From an uncultured Collinsella sp. (lineage in GTDB: Bacteria > Actinomycetota > Coriobacteriia > Coriobacteriales > Coriobacteriaceae), in contig CABSMX010000053.1 in assembly GCA_902478945.1 (NCBI GenBank), positions 1-13,955 on the forward strand: DNA of 13,955 bases. The letters are read 5' to 3'. The position numbers and the translations under genes were made by a program. This document shows positions 1 through 7,282 of this stretch, in pieces; positions within the stretch are counted from its first letter, which is position 1; each line of letters begins with the position of its first letter. The notes below the pieces were generated by a model. The model did not search any database. It saw only the letters and a program-made list of their open reading frames with translations, and had not been told where the DNA came from.

Positions 1-31
1 TCGTGTGCTCGGAGATGTGTATAAGAGACAG
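1..31. other. Residual Nextera/Tn5 sequencing adapter (artifact)
   Basis: Bases 13-31 are exactly the 19-bp Tn5 mosaic end used in Nextera libraries (AGATGTGTATAAGAGACAG). Bases 1-12 match the tail of the Nextera read-2 adapter (TCGTGGGCTCGG) with one mismatch at base 6. Genomic sequence begins at base 32, where an open clpX frame starts. This is untrimmed library sequence, not a natural transposon: no transposase or second end is present. Confidence 0.96.
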
Positions 32-1191
32 CTGTAGATCCTGAGGCCGAGGGTTTTGAGCTGGAGGACGATGCCCGCCAGGTCATTACGCATGTGCCGA
101 CGCCGCACGAGATCTATGACGAGCTTTCGGCCTATGTCATGGGCCAGGAGGACGCCAAGCGTGCCATGTCGGTTGCCGTGTACAACCACTACCGCCGTGT
201 AATCGAGGGCGGCGCTGCGCTTTCAGCCTTTGACGACGGCTTGGACTCGCAGCTCGACGATGATATGGACGAGGTGGAGCTCGCCAAGTCCAACATTTTG
301 CTGCTCGGTCCCACCGGTACCGGTAAGACCCTGCTCGCCCAGACGCTTGCGCGTATCCTCGAGGTGCCGTTTGCCATCGCCGACGCCACCGCGCTCACCG
401 AGGCCGGTTACGTAGGCGAGGACGTGGAGAACATCCTGCTCAAGCTCATCAACGCCGCCGATGGCGACATTGAGCGCGCGCAGGTTGGCATTATCTACGT
501 GGATGAGATCGACAAGATCGCCCGCAAGGCCGAGAATCTCTCCATTACCCGCGATGTTTCGGGCGAGGGCGTTCAGCAGGCGCTGCTTAAGATTCTTGAG
601 GGCACGGTGGCAAGCGTTCCGCCCACCGGTGGCCGTAAGCATCCCCAGCAGGAGCTGCTGCAGATCGACACGACCAACATCCTGTTCATCTGCGGCGGTG
701 CCTTTGTGGGCCTGGACAAGATCATCGCCGACCGCGTGGGCAACAAGGGTGTGGGCTTTAACTCCGAGATCGCCGGCCCCACCTCGGTCGACGAGAACGA
801 CCTGCTGCGTCAGGTGCTCCCGCAGGACCTCAACGCCTTTGGCATGATTCCCGAGTTCGTGGGACGTACGCCCGTCGTCACCCAGACGCAGGCGCTCGAC
901 GAGGACGACCTGGTGTCGATCCTGACCGAGCCCAAGAACGCTGTGGTGCGTCAGTACCGCAAGATGTTCCAGCTCGAGGACGTTGAGCTTGAGTTTGAGG
1001 ACGCCGCCCTGCACGAGATCGCCCGCATGGCGCTTGCCCGCAAGACCGGCGCCCGCGGCCTGCGTTCCATCTGCGAGGACGTGCTGCAGCAGACGATGTT
1101 CGACCTCCCCAGCGAGGAGGGTGTTTCCAAGGTCATTGTGACCGAAGCCTCCGTAAAGGGCGAAGAACAACCCCAGCGCATCTACGGGTAA
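32..1191 (+). CDS. clpX: ClpX, ATP-dependent protease ATP-binding subunit (5'-truncated by contig end)
   Basis: ClpX is the AAA+ unfoldase that recognises, unfolds and feeds proteins to the ClpP peptidase in the cytoplasm. The frame is open from the adapter junction (first full codon at 34), so the GTG at 94 is only an internal codon, not the true start. Visible features are Walker A GPTGTGKT (nt 307-330), pore-loop motif GYVGED (about 403-420), Walker B with IIYVDEID (about 490-513), the RKH-loop (GGRKHPQQE, about 628-654) and the C-terminal GARGLR sensor-2 region. About 385 residues are present against about 420 in full-length ClpX; the N-terminal zinc-binding domain lies off the contig. 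An acidic stretch of about 15 residues (ALSAFDDGLDSQLDDDMDEV) precedes Walker A and is longer than the equivalent in E. coli. A strong terminator follows within 25 bases. Confidence 0.97.
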
Positions 1192-1212
1192 ACCAGCCTA
1201 AAACGTGTTTGC

Positions 1213-1249
1213 AAATAGCCTCCGACCGCTCGCGGCCGGAGGCTATTTT
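1213..1249 (+). terminator. Rho-independent terminator after clpX
   Basis: AAATAGCCTCCG (1213-1224) pairs perfectly with CGGAGGCTATTT (1237-1248). Inside, CCG/CGG closes a CTCG tetraloop with one A-C mismatch between the two stems. A T-rich tail follows. The A/T ends make it plausible in both directions, but it sits 22 bases after the clpX stop and most simply ends clpX. Confidence 0.88.
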
Positions 1250-1277
1250 ATATATACGCAATAACCCCAACTACCTG

Positions 1278-1286
1278 TGCTATTCT
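1278..1286 (+). promoter_or_regulatory. Possible extended -10 promoter for valS
   Basis: TGC-TATTCT gives a TGn-extended -10 box; no good -35 is visible, as is common for extended -10 promoters. Transcription would start near 1293, giving valS a leader of about 185 nt that contains palindrome A. Only the -10 resemblance and the position between the clpX terminator and valS support it. Confidence 0.42.
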
Positions 1287-1342
1287 GTGTGTTTGTTTAA
1301 GCCTCAGCGAAGTCATATCAGACTGAAGTAATCGATACCTAA

Positions 1343-1458
1343 GGGGAGGAGTGTAGGCCCGATTTTCGTAGATTCCGCACGAGCCGAAGACCACTTAATG
1401 TGGTCTTCGAGCGAGCCCAGGACCTGACCGAGCGAAAATCGGGCCTACATTCCTCCCC
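1343..1458 (+). repeat. Long palindromic element A in the valS leader
   Basis: A 26-nt arm at 1343-1368 (begins GGGGAGGAGTGTAGG) pairs with 1433-1458 (ends CCTACATTCCTCCCC) with a single departure, which is a G-U wobble on the plus strand, the strand of valS. Inside, CGAAGACCAC (1385-1394) pairs with GTGGTCTTCG (1400-1409) around a TTAAT loop. The core 1373-1423 is nearly identical, in reverse complement, to the core of element B downstream of valS, while the outer arms of the two are unrelated. The 3' arm ends only 8 bases before the valS Shine-Dalgarno sequence. It is not a T-box: no T-box sequence motif is present. Confidence 0.85.
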
Positions 1459-1478
1459 GGCGGGACAGGGAGAGATAT

Positions 1479-4175
1479 ATGGAAGAAATGCCCAAGAACT
1501 ACGATCCGTCGACCAACGAGCCGGCGATCCTGCAGAAGTGGCTCGACGGCGGCTACTACAAGCGCCGCGAGGGCGTGGGCGACTGCACCGTCACCATTCC
1601 GCCTCCCAACGTGACCGGCAAGCTCCACATGGGTCACGCCACCGACGACTCCATCCAGGACGCCATCATCCGTATGGCCCGCATGCGCGGCAAGTCCACG
1701 CGCTGGGTGCTCGGCACCGACCACGCGGGTATCGCCACGCAGACCAAGGTCGACAAGAAACTCAAGAGCGAGGGCATCAGCCGCCTGGAGATCGGTCGCG
1801 ACAAGTTTGTCGACGCCTGCTGGGATTGGACCCACGAGTACGGCGGCATCATCGTCGAGCAGATCAAGCGTATGGGCTGCTCCGTCGACTTCGACAACGA
1901 GCGCTTCACCATGGACGAGGACTACGCCCAGGCCGTGCGCAAGGTGTTCTGCGACTGGTACCACGATGGCCTGATCTACCGCGGCAAGCGTATCGTTAAC
2001 TGGTGCCCCAACTGCACCACCGCCATCTCGGACGACGAGGCCGAGTATAAGGACGAGAAGGGCCACCTGTGGCACCTGCGTTACCCGCTGACCGAGCCGG
2101 TCAACGGCCAGGACTACATCGTCGTCGCCACCACGCGCCCCGAGACCATTCTCGGCGACACGGGCGTCGCCGTTTCCCCGAAGGACCCCGAGAAGGCCGC
2201 CTTTGTGGGTAAGACCGTCAAGCTCCCCATCGTGGACCGCGAGATCCCTATCTTTGAGGATTGGCACGTCGACGCCAACTTTGGCTCCGGCTTTGTCAAG
2301 GTCACCCCGGCCCACGACCCCAACGATTACGCCATGGGCCAGGCCCACGACCTGCCGCAGATCAACATCTTCGACGAACACGCGGTGGTCGTCGAGGGTT
2401 ACGGCGAGTTCACCGGCATGAACCGCGACGAGTGCCGCGAGGCCGTCATCAAGTGGTTTGAGGAGCACGGCCTGCTCGATCACGTCGACGAACTCGATCA
2501 CTCCGTCATGCACTGCTACCGTTGCGACTCCGCGCTGGAGCCGTGGCTTTCCGAGCAGTGGTTCGTGGCCGTCGACAAGCTCAAGGGGCCGGCGCTGGAC
2601 GCCGTCAACTCCGGCAAGGTCACCTTCCACCCCGCGCGCTGGACGCAGACCTACACCACCTGGATGGAGAACCTCAAGGACTGGTGCATCAGCCGCCAGC
2701 TGTGGTGGGGCCACCGCATCCCCGTGTTCTACTGCGAGGACTGTGGCTGGGAGGACGCCCTGACCGAGGACACCGACGTGTGCCCCAAGTGCGGCGGTCA
2801 TCACGTGCATCAGGACGAGAACGTGCTGGACACCTGGTTCAGCTCGCAGCTGTGGACCTTCGCCACGCAGGGCTGGCCGCAAAAGCCGGAGCTGCTCGAG
2901 GGCCATCACCCTACGACGGCGCTTGTCACCGCTCGCGACATCATCGCGCTGTGGGTCGCCCGCATGGTCATGAGCTCGCTGTACTTCCTGGACGAGGTGC
3001 CGTTTAAGGACGTCGTCATCTACCCGACGATCCTGGCCAAGGACGGCAGCCGCATGTCCAAGTCCAAGGGCAACGGTGTTGACCCCATGGACCTCATCGG
3101 TATGTACGGCGCCGACGCCATGCGCTTCAACCTGCTCACACTGTGCACCAACAACCAGGACGTCAAGTTCGACGCGAACATCGACAAGAAGACCAAGAAG
3201 CTCATCGACAGCCCGCGCACCGAGCAGGCAAAGTCGTTTGTGACCAAGATCTGGAACGCCAGCCGCTTCCTGCTTATGAACATGGAGGGCTATACGCCCG
3301 GCGAGCCCGTTGTGGAGACGCCGGCCGACGCCTGGATGTTCAGCCGTCTGGCCAAGGCCGTCAAGATGGTCACCGAGGGTATTGAGAACTATACCTTTGG
3401 CGACATGGCCCGCAGCGTGCAGCAGTTCTTTTGGAACGAGGTCTGCGACTGGTACGTCGAGGTCACCAAGGCCCGCCTGAAGGGCGAGGGCCGTCTGCAG
3501 GCGCAGCGCAACCTGATCTTTGTGCTCGATACCTCCATTCGCCTGATGCACCCGCTCATGCCGTTTGTCACCGAGGAGATCTGGGACAACATGCCGGCGA
3601 GCGTGCTCGACCTGGATGCCGAGGGCAACGTTAAGCGCGCCGAGGCGCTCATGATTGCCAAGTGGCCCGAGCCCGCTGGCTACGCCAAGTATGTTGACGA
3701 GGACGCCGAGCGCGCGTTTGAGCTGTGCCGCACCGTTGTGTCTGCCGCCCGCGCCACGCGTTCGCGTTATCGCTTGAGCCCCAAGGCCGAGCTCGACGTG
3801 GTCGTGCGTGCCGGTGCCGAGGACATCGAGAAGCTCGAGAGCCTGCGCTCGACCATCGAGCCGCTGGCAAACACTGCCTCACTGGTCATGGGTACCGACG
3901 TCGAGAAGCCGGCTGCGAGCATTGCCGTGGTCGACAGCGGCGTCGAGGCCTTTGTGGTGCTCGAGGGCAAGGTTGACCTTTCGGCCGAGAAGGCACGCCT
4001 GGAGAAGGAGATCGCCGCGGCCCAGAAGGAGCTCGCCGGCTGCGAGAAGACGCTCGCCAACGAGGGCTTTGTGGCCAAGGCCGCGCCTGCCGTGGTGCAG
4101 AAGAAGAGGGACCGTGCAGCTGAGCTCAAGGAGATCTTGGCGGCGCTGACTGCTCAGGTTGCTGACTTCTCGTAG
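1479..4175 (+). CDS. valS: Valine--tRNA ligase (ValRS)
   Basis: Class I aminoacyl-tRNA synthetase that joins valine to tRNA-Val in the cytoplasm and edits mischarged threonine. At 898 residues it is full length. The HIGH motif is HMGH (residues 50-53, after PPPNVTGKL). The CP1 editing domain is recognisable by TTRPETILGDT. A Cys4 zinc knuckle is seen as CEDC (419-422) and CPKC (435-438). The KMSKS loop reads RMSKS (525-529), with Arg in the first position. The last 70 or so residues form the Lys/Glu/Ala-rich coiled coil that closes bacterial ValRS. The start at 1479 follows AGGGAGAG (1467-1474) by 4 bases; the ATG at 1488 is an alternative. Codon use is strongly C-ending, fitting a highly expressed gene. 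Regulation probably involves the hairpin leader upstream. Confidence 0.98.
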   Translation: MEEMPKNYDPSTNEPAILQKWLDGGYYKRREGVGDCTVTIPPPNVTGKLHMGHATDDSIQDAIIRMARMRGKSTRWVLGTDHAGIATQTKVDKKLKSEGISRLEIGRDKFVDACWDWTHEYGGIIVEQIKRMGCSVDFDNERFTMDEDYAQAVRKVFCDWYHDGLIYRGKRIVNWCPNCTTAISDDEAEYKDEKGHLWHLRYPLTEPVNGQDYIVVATTRPETILGDTGVAVSPKDPEKAAFVGKTVKLPIVDREIPIFEDWHVDANFGSGFVKVTPAHDPNDYAMGQAHDLPQINIFDEHAVVVEGYGEFTGMNRDECREAVIKWFEEHGLLDHVDELDHSVMHCYRCDSALEPWLSEQWFVAVDKLKGPALDAVNSGKVTFHPARWTQTYTTWMENLKDWCISRQLWWGHRIPVFYCEDCGWEDALTEDTDVCPKCGGHHVHQDENVLDTWFSSQLWTFATQGWPQKPELLEGHHPTTALVTARDIIALWVARMVMSSLYFLDEVPFKDVVIYPTILAKDGSRMSKSKGNGVDPMDLIGMYGADAMRFNLLTLCTNNQDVKFDANIDKKTKKLIDSPRTEQAKSFVTKIWNASRFLLMNMEGYTPGEPVVETPADAWMFSRLAKAVKMVTEGIENYTFGDMARSVQQFFWNEVCDWYVEVTKARLKGEGRLQAQRNLIFVLDTSIRLMHPLMPFVTEEIWDNMPASVLDLDAEGNVKRAEALMIAKWPEPAGYAKYVDEDAERAFELCRTVVSAARATRSRYRLSPKAELDVVVRAGAEDIEKLESLRSTIEPLANTASLVMGTDVEKPAASIAVVDSGVEAFVVLEGKVDLSAEKARLEKEIAAAQKELAGCEKTLANEGFVAKAAPAVVQKKRDRAAELKEILAALTAQVADFS

Positions 4176-4190
4176 GCGGTACGGGGGGAC

Positions 4191-4298
4191 GCGGTTTGGG
4201 GCATTGCTCGCTACTGCGAACAGTCCTGCTCGCACGAAGGCCACATTAAGTGGCCTTCGGCTCGTGCGGAACTTGTATCGAGCAAAGCCCCAAACCGC
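4191..4298 (-). repeat. Long palindromic element B (inverted relative of A)
   Basis: GCGGTTTGGGGCATTGCTCG (4191-4210) pairs with 4279-4298 at 19 of 20 positions. The core at 4223-4271 contains GAAGGCCAC-ATTAA-GTGGCCTTC and, read on the minus strand, matches core A at 1373-1423 in about 44 of 50 positions, including TTCCGCACGAGCCGAAG, CTTAATGTGG and GCGAGC. The outer arms share nothing with the arms of A. It lies 15 bases after the valS stop. The hairpin might also help end transcription, but no T-tract follows. Confidence 0.82.
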
Positions 4299-4336
4299 TC
4301 CCATAGCGTTTACGTGGTTGTTTGCATCTGCCTGTT

Positions 4337-4375
4337 AGGGCCACTGGGTTGTGGCCTTGATCTCGCTGCAAAGCG
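4337..4375 (+). promoter_or_regulatory. Structured leader segment upstream of folC
   Basis: AGGGCCAC (4337-4344) pairs with GTGGCCTT (4351-4358) with one G-U, followed by CGCT-GCAA-AGCG (4364-4375), a short stem closed by a GNRA-type GCAA loop. Together with the terminator at 4401-4432 it may form an attenuator for folC. It does not look like a tetrahydrofolate riboswitch, and no clear promoter is visible here. Confidence 0.35.
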
Positions 4376-4400
4376 GTGTTTGGCTGATATTTTGAATGGG

Positions 4401-4432
4401 AGGGGCTCGTTGTTGCTTACGGGCCTCTTTTT
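4401..4432 (+). terminator. Intrinsic terminator directly before the folC ribosome binding site
   Basis: AGGGGCTCGT (4401-4410) pairs over all ten positions (two G-U) with ACGGGCCTCT (4419-4428) around an 8-nt loop, followed by five T (4428-4432). It ends about 6 bases before the folC Shine-Dalgarno sequence. It could end valS read-through transcripts or act as an attenuator inside a folC leader. Confidence 0.68.
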
Positions 4433-4452
4433 ATGTTGAGGGGACTTTGGCT

Positions 4453-5796
4453 ATGGCAAAGCGTTCTGGGTTGTATACGGTGCCGTTTGAGGTTCCGGAG
4501 CTTTCTTTTGATGAGGCTGTTGCACTTGCGGCCGATACGGGTAAGATCGCGCGTTATTCCACGCCGCTGCTCGAGACCGTCGTCGAGATGCTCGATGAGC
4601 TTGGTCGTCCTGACGAGTTCTATGATTGCGTCCAGATAGCCGGTACCAATGGAAAGACCTCGACGACGCGATTCTCGGCTGCCATTCTTCGTGGTGAGGG
4701 CCTTAAGACGGCGCTCTTTACGTCGCCTCATCTGGTGCGCTATCCCGAGCGTATGGAGATTGATGGAAAGGTCGTCTCAGACGAGGTCTTTGCCCATGGT
4801 GTCTCTGCGGCGTATGAGGCAGGTCGTCGTCTCAACGCACGTCGTGAGGCGGCGGGCGAGGAGCTCCGTTCTATTACGCCCTTCGATCTTTTGTCCGTGG
4901 CTGGTTTGACTATGTTTGCCGAGGCCGCGGTGGACGTGGCCGTGCTTGAGGTTGGTATGGGCGGACGATGGGATGCTACGAGTGCGACCGATCCCGTGGC
5001 CGTCGCCATTACGGGCATTGGACTCGACCATACGAAGGTCCTTGGCGATACGCTCGAGGCCATTGCGGGGGAGAAGGCTGCGGTTATTAAGCCTGGGCGC
5101 TTGGTTGTGCTTGGCGAGGGCACGCACGAGGCGAGCGTTCAGCGCGTGATGGATGCCCGTTGCCGCGCGTGCGGCGTCGTGCCACTCGTGGTGAGCCACG
5201 CCACGACGAAGGTGCCGGCGCATGTGGGAGATACGGTTGAGTTTAGCTGCACCACGCCGCGTGCGATCTATACGTCGAGCATGGTCAAGCCGGCCTATCA
5301 GCCGCAGAATGCCGCGTGCGCGATTATGCTGTGCGAGGGCTATCTGGGTCGCGAGCTCGACCATGAGGCGCTCGACGCTTCTCTTATGGGCTGCCCCACG
5401 CCGGGTCGCTTTGATGTGCTGGGAACCGATCCGCTCAAGTTGATCGATGCCTGCCATAACCCCCAGAGCTGCGAGAACTTTGTGAGCGCGCTGGACGAGA
5501 TCGATCCGTGCGTAGAGAATCGCCCCACGCTGCTGTGCGCCGCGCTAGCAGACAAGGACGTGGCGGGCATCGTCGACGTGCTGATTCCAGCCTTCCCGCG
5601 CGTGGTTGTGACGCAGACCGATTCCGATCGCGCCCTGCCGGCGGAGGAGCTCGCTGCCCTGGTGGACGCCGATAAGCTCGCTGGCGTGTATCCCAACGTA
5701 TCCGAGGCCCTCGCAGCCCTCGATGCCGCGGGCGAGCCCTTCGTAGCAGCCGGCACCATCACCCTAGCCGGCGAAGTAGCGGGTTTGCTCCGTTAA
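4453..5796 (+). CDS. folC: Bifunctional folylpolyglutamate synthase / dihydrofolate synthase (FolC)
   Basis: Mur-ligase-like ATP-dependent enzyme that adds glutamate to dihydropteroate and/or to tetrahydrofolate, so that folates are made and kept in the cell. Residue numbers are for the 447-aa product. The ATP-binding P-loop is GTNGKTS (64-70), followed by the folate-loop region FTSPHLVRYPER (89-100). The Mg-binding segment is LEVGMGGRWDAT (165-176, E166), then GLDHT (190-194) and the EKA lysine (K208), which is carbamylated in this family. The C-terminal Mur-ligase domain carries GRFDVLG and IDACHNP. The start at 4453 has GAGGGG about 9 bases upstream. An in-frame ATG at 4396 would run through the terminator hairpin and is unlikely. 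The early codons are more T/G-ending than in valS, suggesting lower expression. Whether both activities are present cannot be decided from sequence alone. Confidence 0.94.
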   Translation: MAKRSGLYTVPFEVPELSFDEAVALAADTGKIARYSTPLLETVVEMLDELGRPDEFYDCVQIAGTNGKTSTTRFSAAILRGEGLKTALFTSPHLVRYPERMEIDGKVVSDEVFAHGVSAAYEAGRRLNARREAAGEELRSITPFDLLSVAGLTMFAEAAVDVAVLEVGMGGRWDATSATDPVAVAITGIGLDHTKVLGDTLEAIAGEKAAVIKPGRLVVLGEGTHEASVQRVMDARCRACGVVPLVVSHATTKVPAHVGDTVEFSCTTPRAIYTSSMVKPAYQPQNAACAIMLCEGYLGRELDHEALDASLMGCPTPGRFDVLGTDPLKLIDACHNPQSCENFVSALDEIDPCVENRPTLLCAALADKDVAGIVDVLIPAFPRVVVTQTDSDRALPAEELAALVDADKLAGVYPNVSEALAALDAAGEPFVAAGTITLAGEVAGLLR

Positions 5797-5829
5797 CCCC
5801 ATTTGGCGGGTAGCTAATTTGGCTCGCTC

Positions 5830-5990
5830 GCCACGAAATGGGCCTATCTACTACGTTTGACTGATTACCCCCCGACCACGCCGAGAATTGCGAAAGTAAA
5901 ACCGCAGGTAGATGGCTTGTCGATTTTCAAAAAATACCCGCATGGTCGACCAATGCGGGTTAAACGTAGTAGATAGCCCGTTTTCGTGGC
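5830..5990. repeat. Long palindromic element C between folC and the peptidase gene
   Basis: The 29-nt arm 5830-5858 (GCCACGAAA, six divergent bases, then TATCTACTACGTTT) is matched by 5962-5990 in reverse complement, 14 bases perfect on the inner side and 9 on the outer. The 103-bp interior holds a second hairpin, ACCCGCAT (5936-5943) with ATGCGGGT (5953-5960), closing a loop that itself contains GGTCGACC. A 60-codon minus-strand frame (5851-6033) overlaps the element but spans both arms and is not credible as a gene. Arms and interior are unrelated to A, B or D. No transposase is present; a non-autonomous mobile element or a structured RNA are both possible. Confidence 0.75.
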
Positions 5991-6004
5991 GCAGCGTTGG
6001 CAGG

Positions 6005-6035
6005 ATATGGCAAAGGGACTGCCCCTTTGCCATAT
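6005..6035 (-). terminator. Hairpin at the 3' end of the peptidase gene
   Basis: ATATGGCAAAGGG (6005-6017) pairs perfectly over 13 bases with CCCTTTGCCATAT (6023-6035), loop of 5. It begins three bases after the minus-strand peptidase stop and is well placed to end or protect that transcript, and also faces folC on the other strand. No T-tract follows on either side, so it may be an mRNA-stabilising hairpin rather than a true intrinsic terminator. Confidence 0.5.
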
Positions 6036-6038
6036 TGG

Positions 6039-7127
6039 CTAGGCTAGGCGCGTCGGATCGTGGGGATAGGCGTTGAGGATCTCGGCGCCGGACTCGGTAA
6101 CCAGGGCAAGGTCCTCGATGCGGACGCCGGTGCGGCCGGGGAGGTAGATACCCGGCTCGATGGAGAACGTCGTGCCAGGCTCTACGACCTGTTCGTTGAC
6201 GAGCGAAACGTCGCCCGGTTCGTGGTCCTGCAGGCCGATCGAGTGTCCCAGACGGTGTGTAAAGTACTGCCCATAGCCCGCCTCCTCAATTACGTCGCGC
6301 GCGGCGCGGTCCAGGTCGCACATGCGCACGCCCGGTGCGATGAGCGCCTCGGCGGCCTCATTGGCGCGGCGCACGATGTCGTAGATGCGCGCCGTTTCCT
6401 CGTCCGGCTCGCCCCAAAAGAACGTGCGCGTCATGTCCGAGCAGTAGTTGCGATGCCGCCCGCCAATGTCGAACAGCACCACGTCGCCGCGCTTGAGAAC
6501 CGTATCGTCGGGCTCGTGGTGCGGGTCGCCGGCGTTGGCGCCAAAGCTCACGATGGGCGGAAAGCTAAAGCCCTCGCAGTCGTGCTTGCGGTACAGGCCG
6601 AGCATCTGGTCGGCAATTTCGCGCTCCGTCACGCCTTCGTGAACGAGCTTGATGGCGTCGGCCATCACGGCGTCGTTGGCGGCCGAGGACGTGCGCATCA
6701 GCTCCTGCTCGGCTTCGTCCTTGTGGGTGCGTGCGGCGGTGACGGCAAAGTCGCCCAAGAAGAACTCGCTCGCGGCGTGTCGATCCATAAGGGGCATCAA
6801 AAAGCCGGAGCGCATAACGGTATCGATGCCGAGGGGCTTGGCGGGATTGACCTCGCGTGCGATGGTGTCTGTCACGACGTCGGTATCGGTGTGGTAGGCC
6901 ACGCGGGCATTGTCATACTCGGGCAGTTGATGCAGCGCGTTGACCAAGATCACCGGCTCGGTATCGCGCGCGAGCAGCACGCCACAAAAACGCTCGAACA
7001 TATCGGCATAAAAGCCGGTCAGATAGTAGATCGACCACGGGTCATTCACAAGCAGTTGCGCGCCGGGGTGCTGAGCCTCGAGTGCATCGAGCACGCGCGC
7101 CACACGCTGGTCATCGACATGTGCCAT
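6039..7127 (-). CDS. M24-family Xaa-Pro peptidase
   Basis: Cytoplasmic dinuclear-metal peptidase that probably splits peptides next to proline (aminopeptidase P or prolidase type). The 362-aa product has an N-terminal creatinase-like domain (residues about 5-130) and a C-terminal pita-bread catalytic domain. All five metal ligands are visible: D220 (VVLFDIGG), D231 (CSDMTRTF), H295 (HRLGHS), E324 (FSIEPG) and E338 (VRIEDL). Start chosen at the ATG at 7127 because AAAGGA lies about 6 bases upstream; the frame stays open to 7244, but that extension runs through palindrome D. No signal peptide is seen. It is a single gene: the DUF1667 gene upstream ends about 155 bases away, with palindrome D between. 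Substrate (Xaa-Pro-peptide or Xaa-Pro dipeptide) cannot be told from sequence. Confidence 0.93.
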   Translation of the reverse strand: MAHVDDQRVARVLDALEAQHPGAQLLVNDPWSIYYLTGFYADMFERFCGVLLARDTEPVILVNALHQLPEYDNARVAYHTDTDVVTDTIAREVNPAKPLGIDTVMRSGFLMPLMDRHAASEFFLGDFAVTAARTHKDEAEQELMRTSSAANDAVMADAIKLVHEGVTEREIADQMLGLYRKHDCEGFSFPPIVSFGANAGDPHHEPDDTVLKRGDVVLFDIGGRHRNYCSDMTRTFFWGEPDEETARIYDIVRRANEAAEALIAPGVRMCDLDRAARDVIEEAGYGQYFTHRLGHSIGLQDHEPGDVSLVNEQVVEPGTTFSIEPGIYLPGRTGVRIEDLALVTESGAEILNAYPHDPTRLA

Positions 7128-7169
7128 GAAACATCCTTTCGCTAGGTTGCCACCATGGTATCCCAAGCG

Positions 7170-7256
7170 CCCCCACATAAGTTGCGGCGAAATAGTTCCT
7201 GTTTGCCGGGGCAATGGAATAAAACAGGAACTATTCCACCGCAACTACAGAGGGGG
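7170..7256 (-). repeat. Long palindromic element D upstream of the peptidase gene
   Basis: The 25-nt arm 7180-7204 (AGTTGCGGCGAAATAGTTCC...) pairs with 7222-7246. Outside it, CCCCC (7170-7174) faces GGGGG (7252-7256) across a small internal loop. Only two positions of the 25 are imperfect (7188/7238 and 7190/7236). They are C-A and A-C on the plus strand but G-U and U-G on the minus strand, which is the coding strand of both neighbouring genes. The loop is 17 nt. No T-tract follows, so it is not a standard terminator. Confidence 0.8.
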
Positions 7257-7282
7257 ATGAAGGCCCATCCCAAATGAGCTAC

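Noticed and set aside
1..31. Natural Tn5 or IS50 end
   Set aside because: The sequence is the engineered mosaic end plus adapter tail, with no transposase and no partner end.
1293..1478. T-box riboswitch in the valS leader
   Set aside because: The conserved T-box sequence and stem I features are absent; the leader is dominated by palindrome A.
1395..3551. 718-codon minus-strand reading frame over valS
   Set aside because: Antisense shadow of a well-supported high-GC gene; low-complexity His/Val/Leu/Asp-rich product with no family motifs.
5851..6033. 60-codon minus-strand frame in element C
   Set aside because: Starts in the hairpin after the peptidase gene and spans both palindrome arms; no independent support.
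7128..7244. Upstream start for the peptidase
   Set aside because: Would encode palindrome D; the ATG at 7127 has a proper ribosome binding site and begins the creatinase domain.
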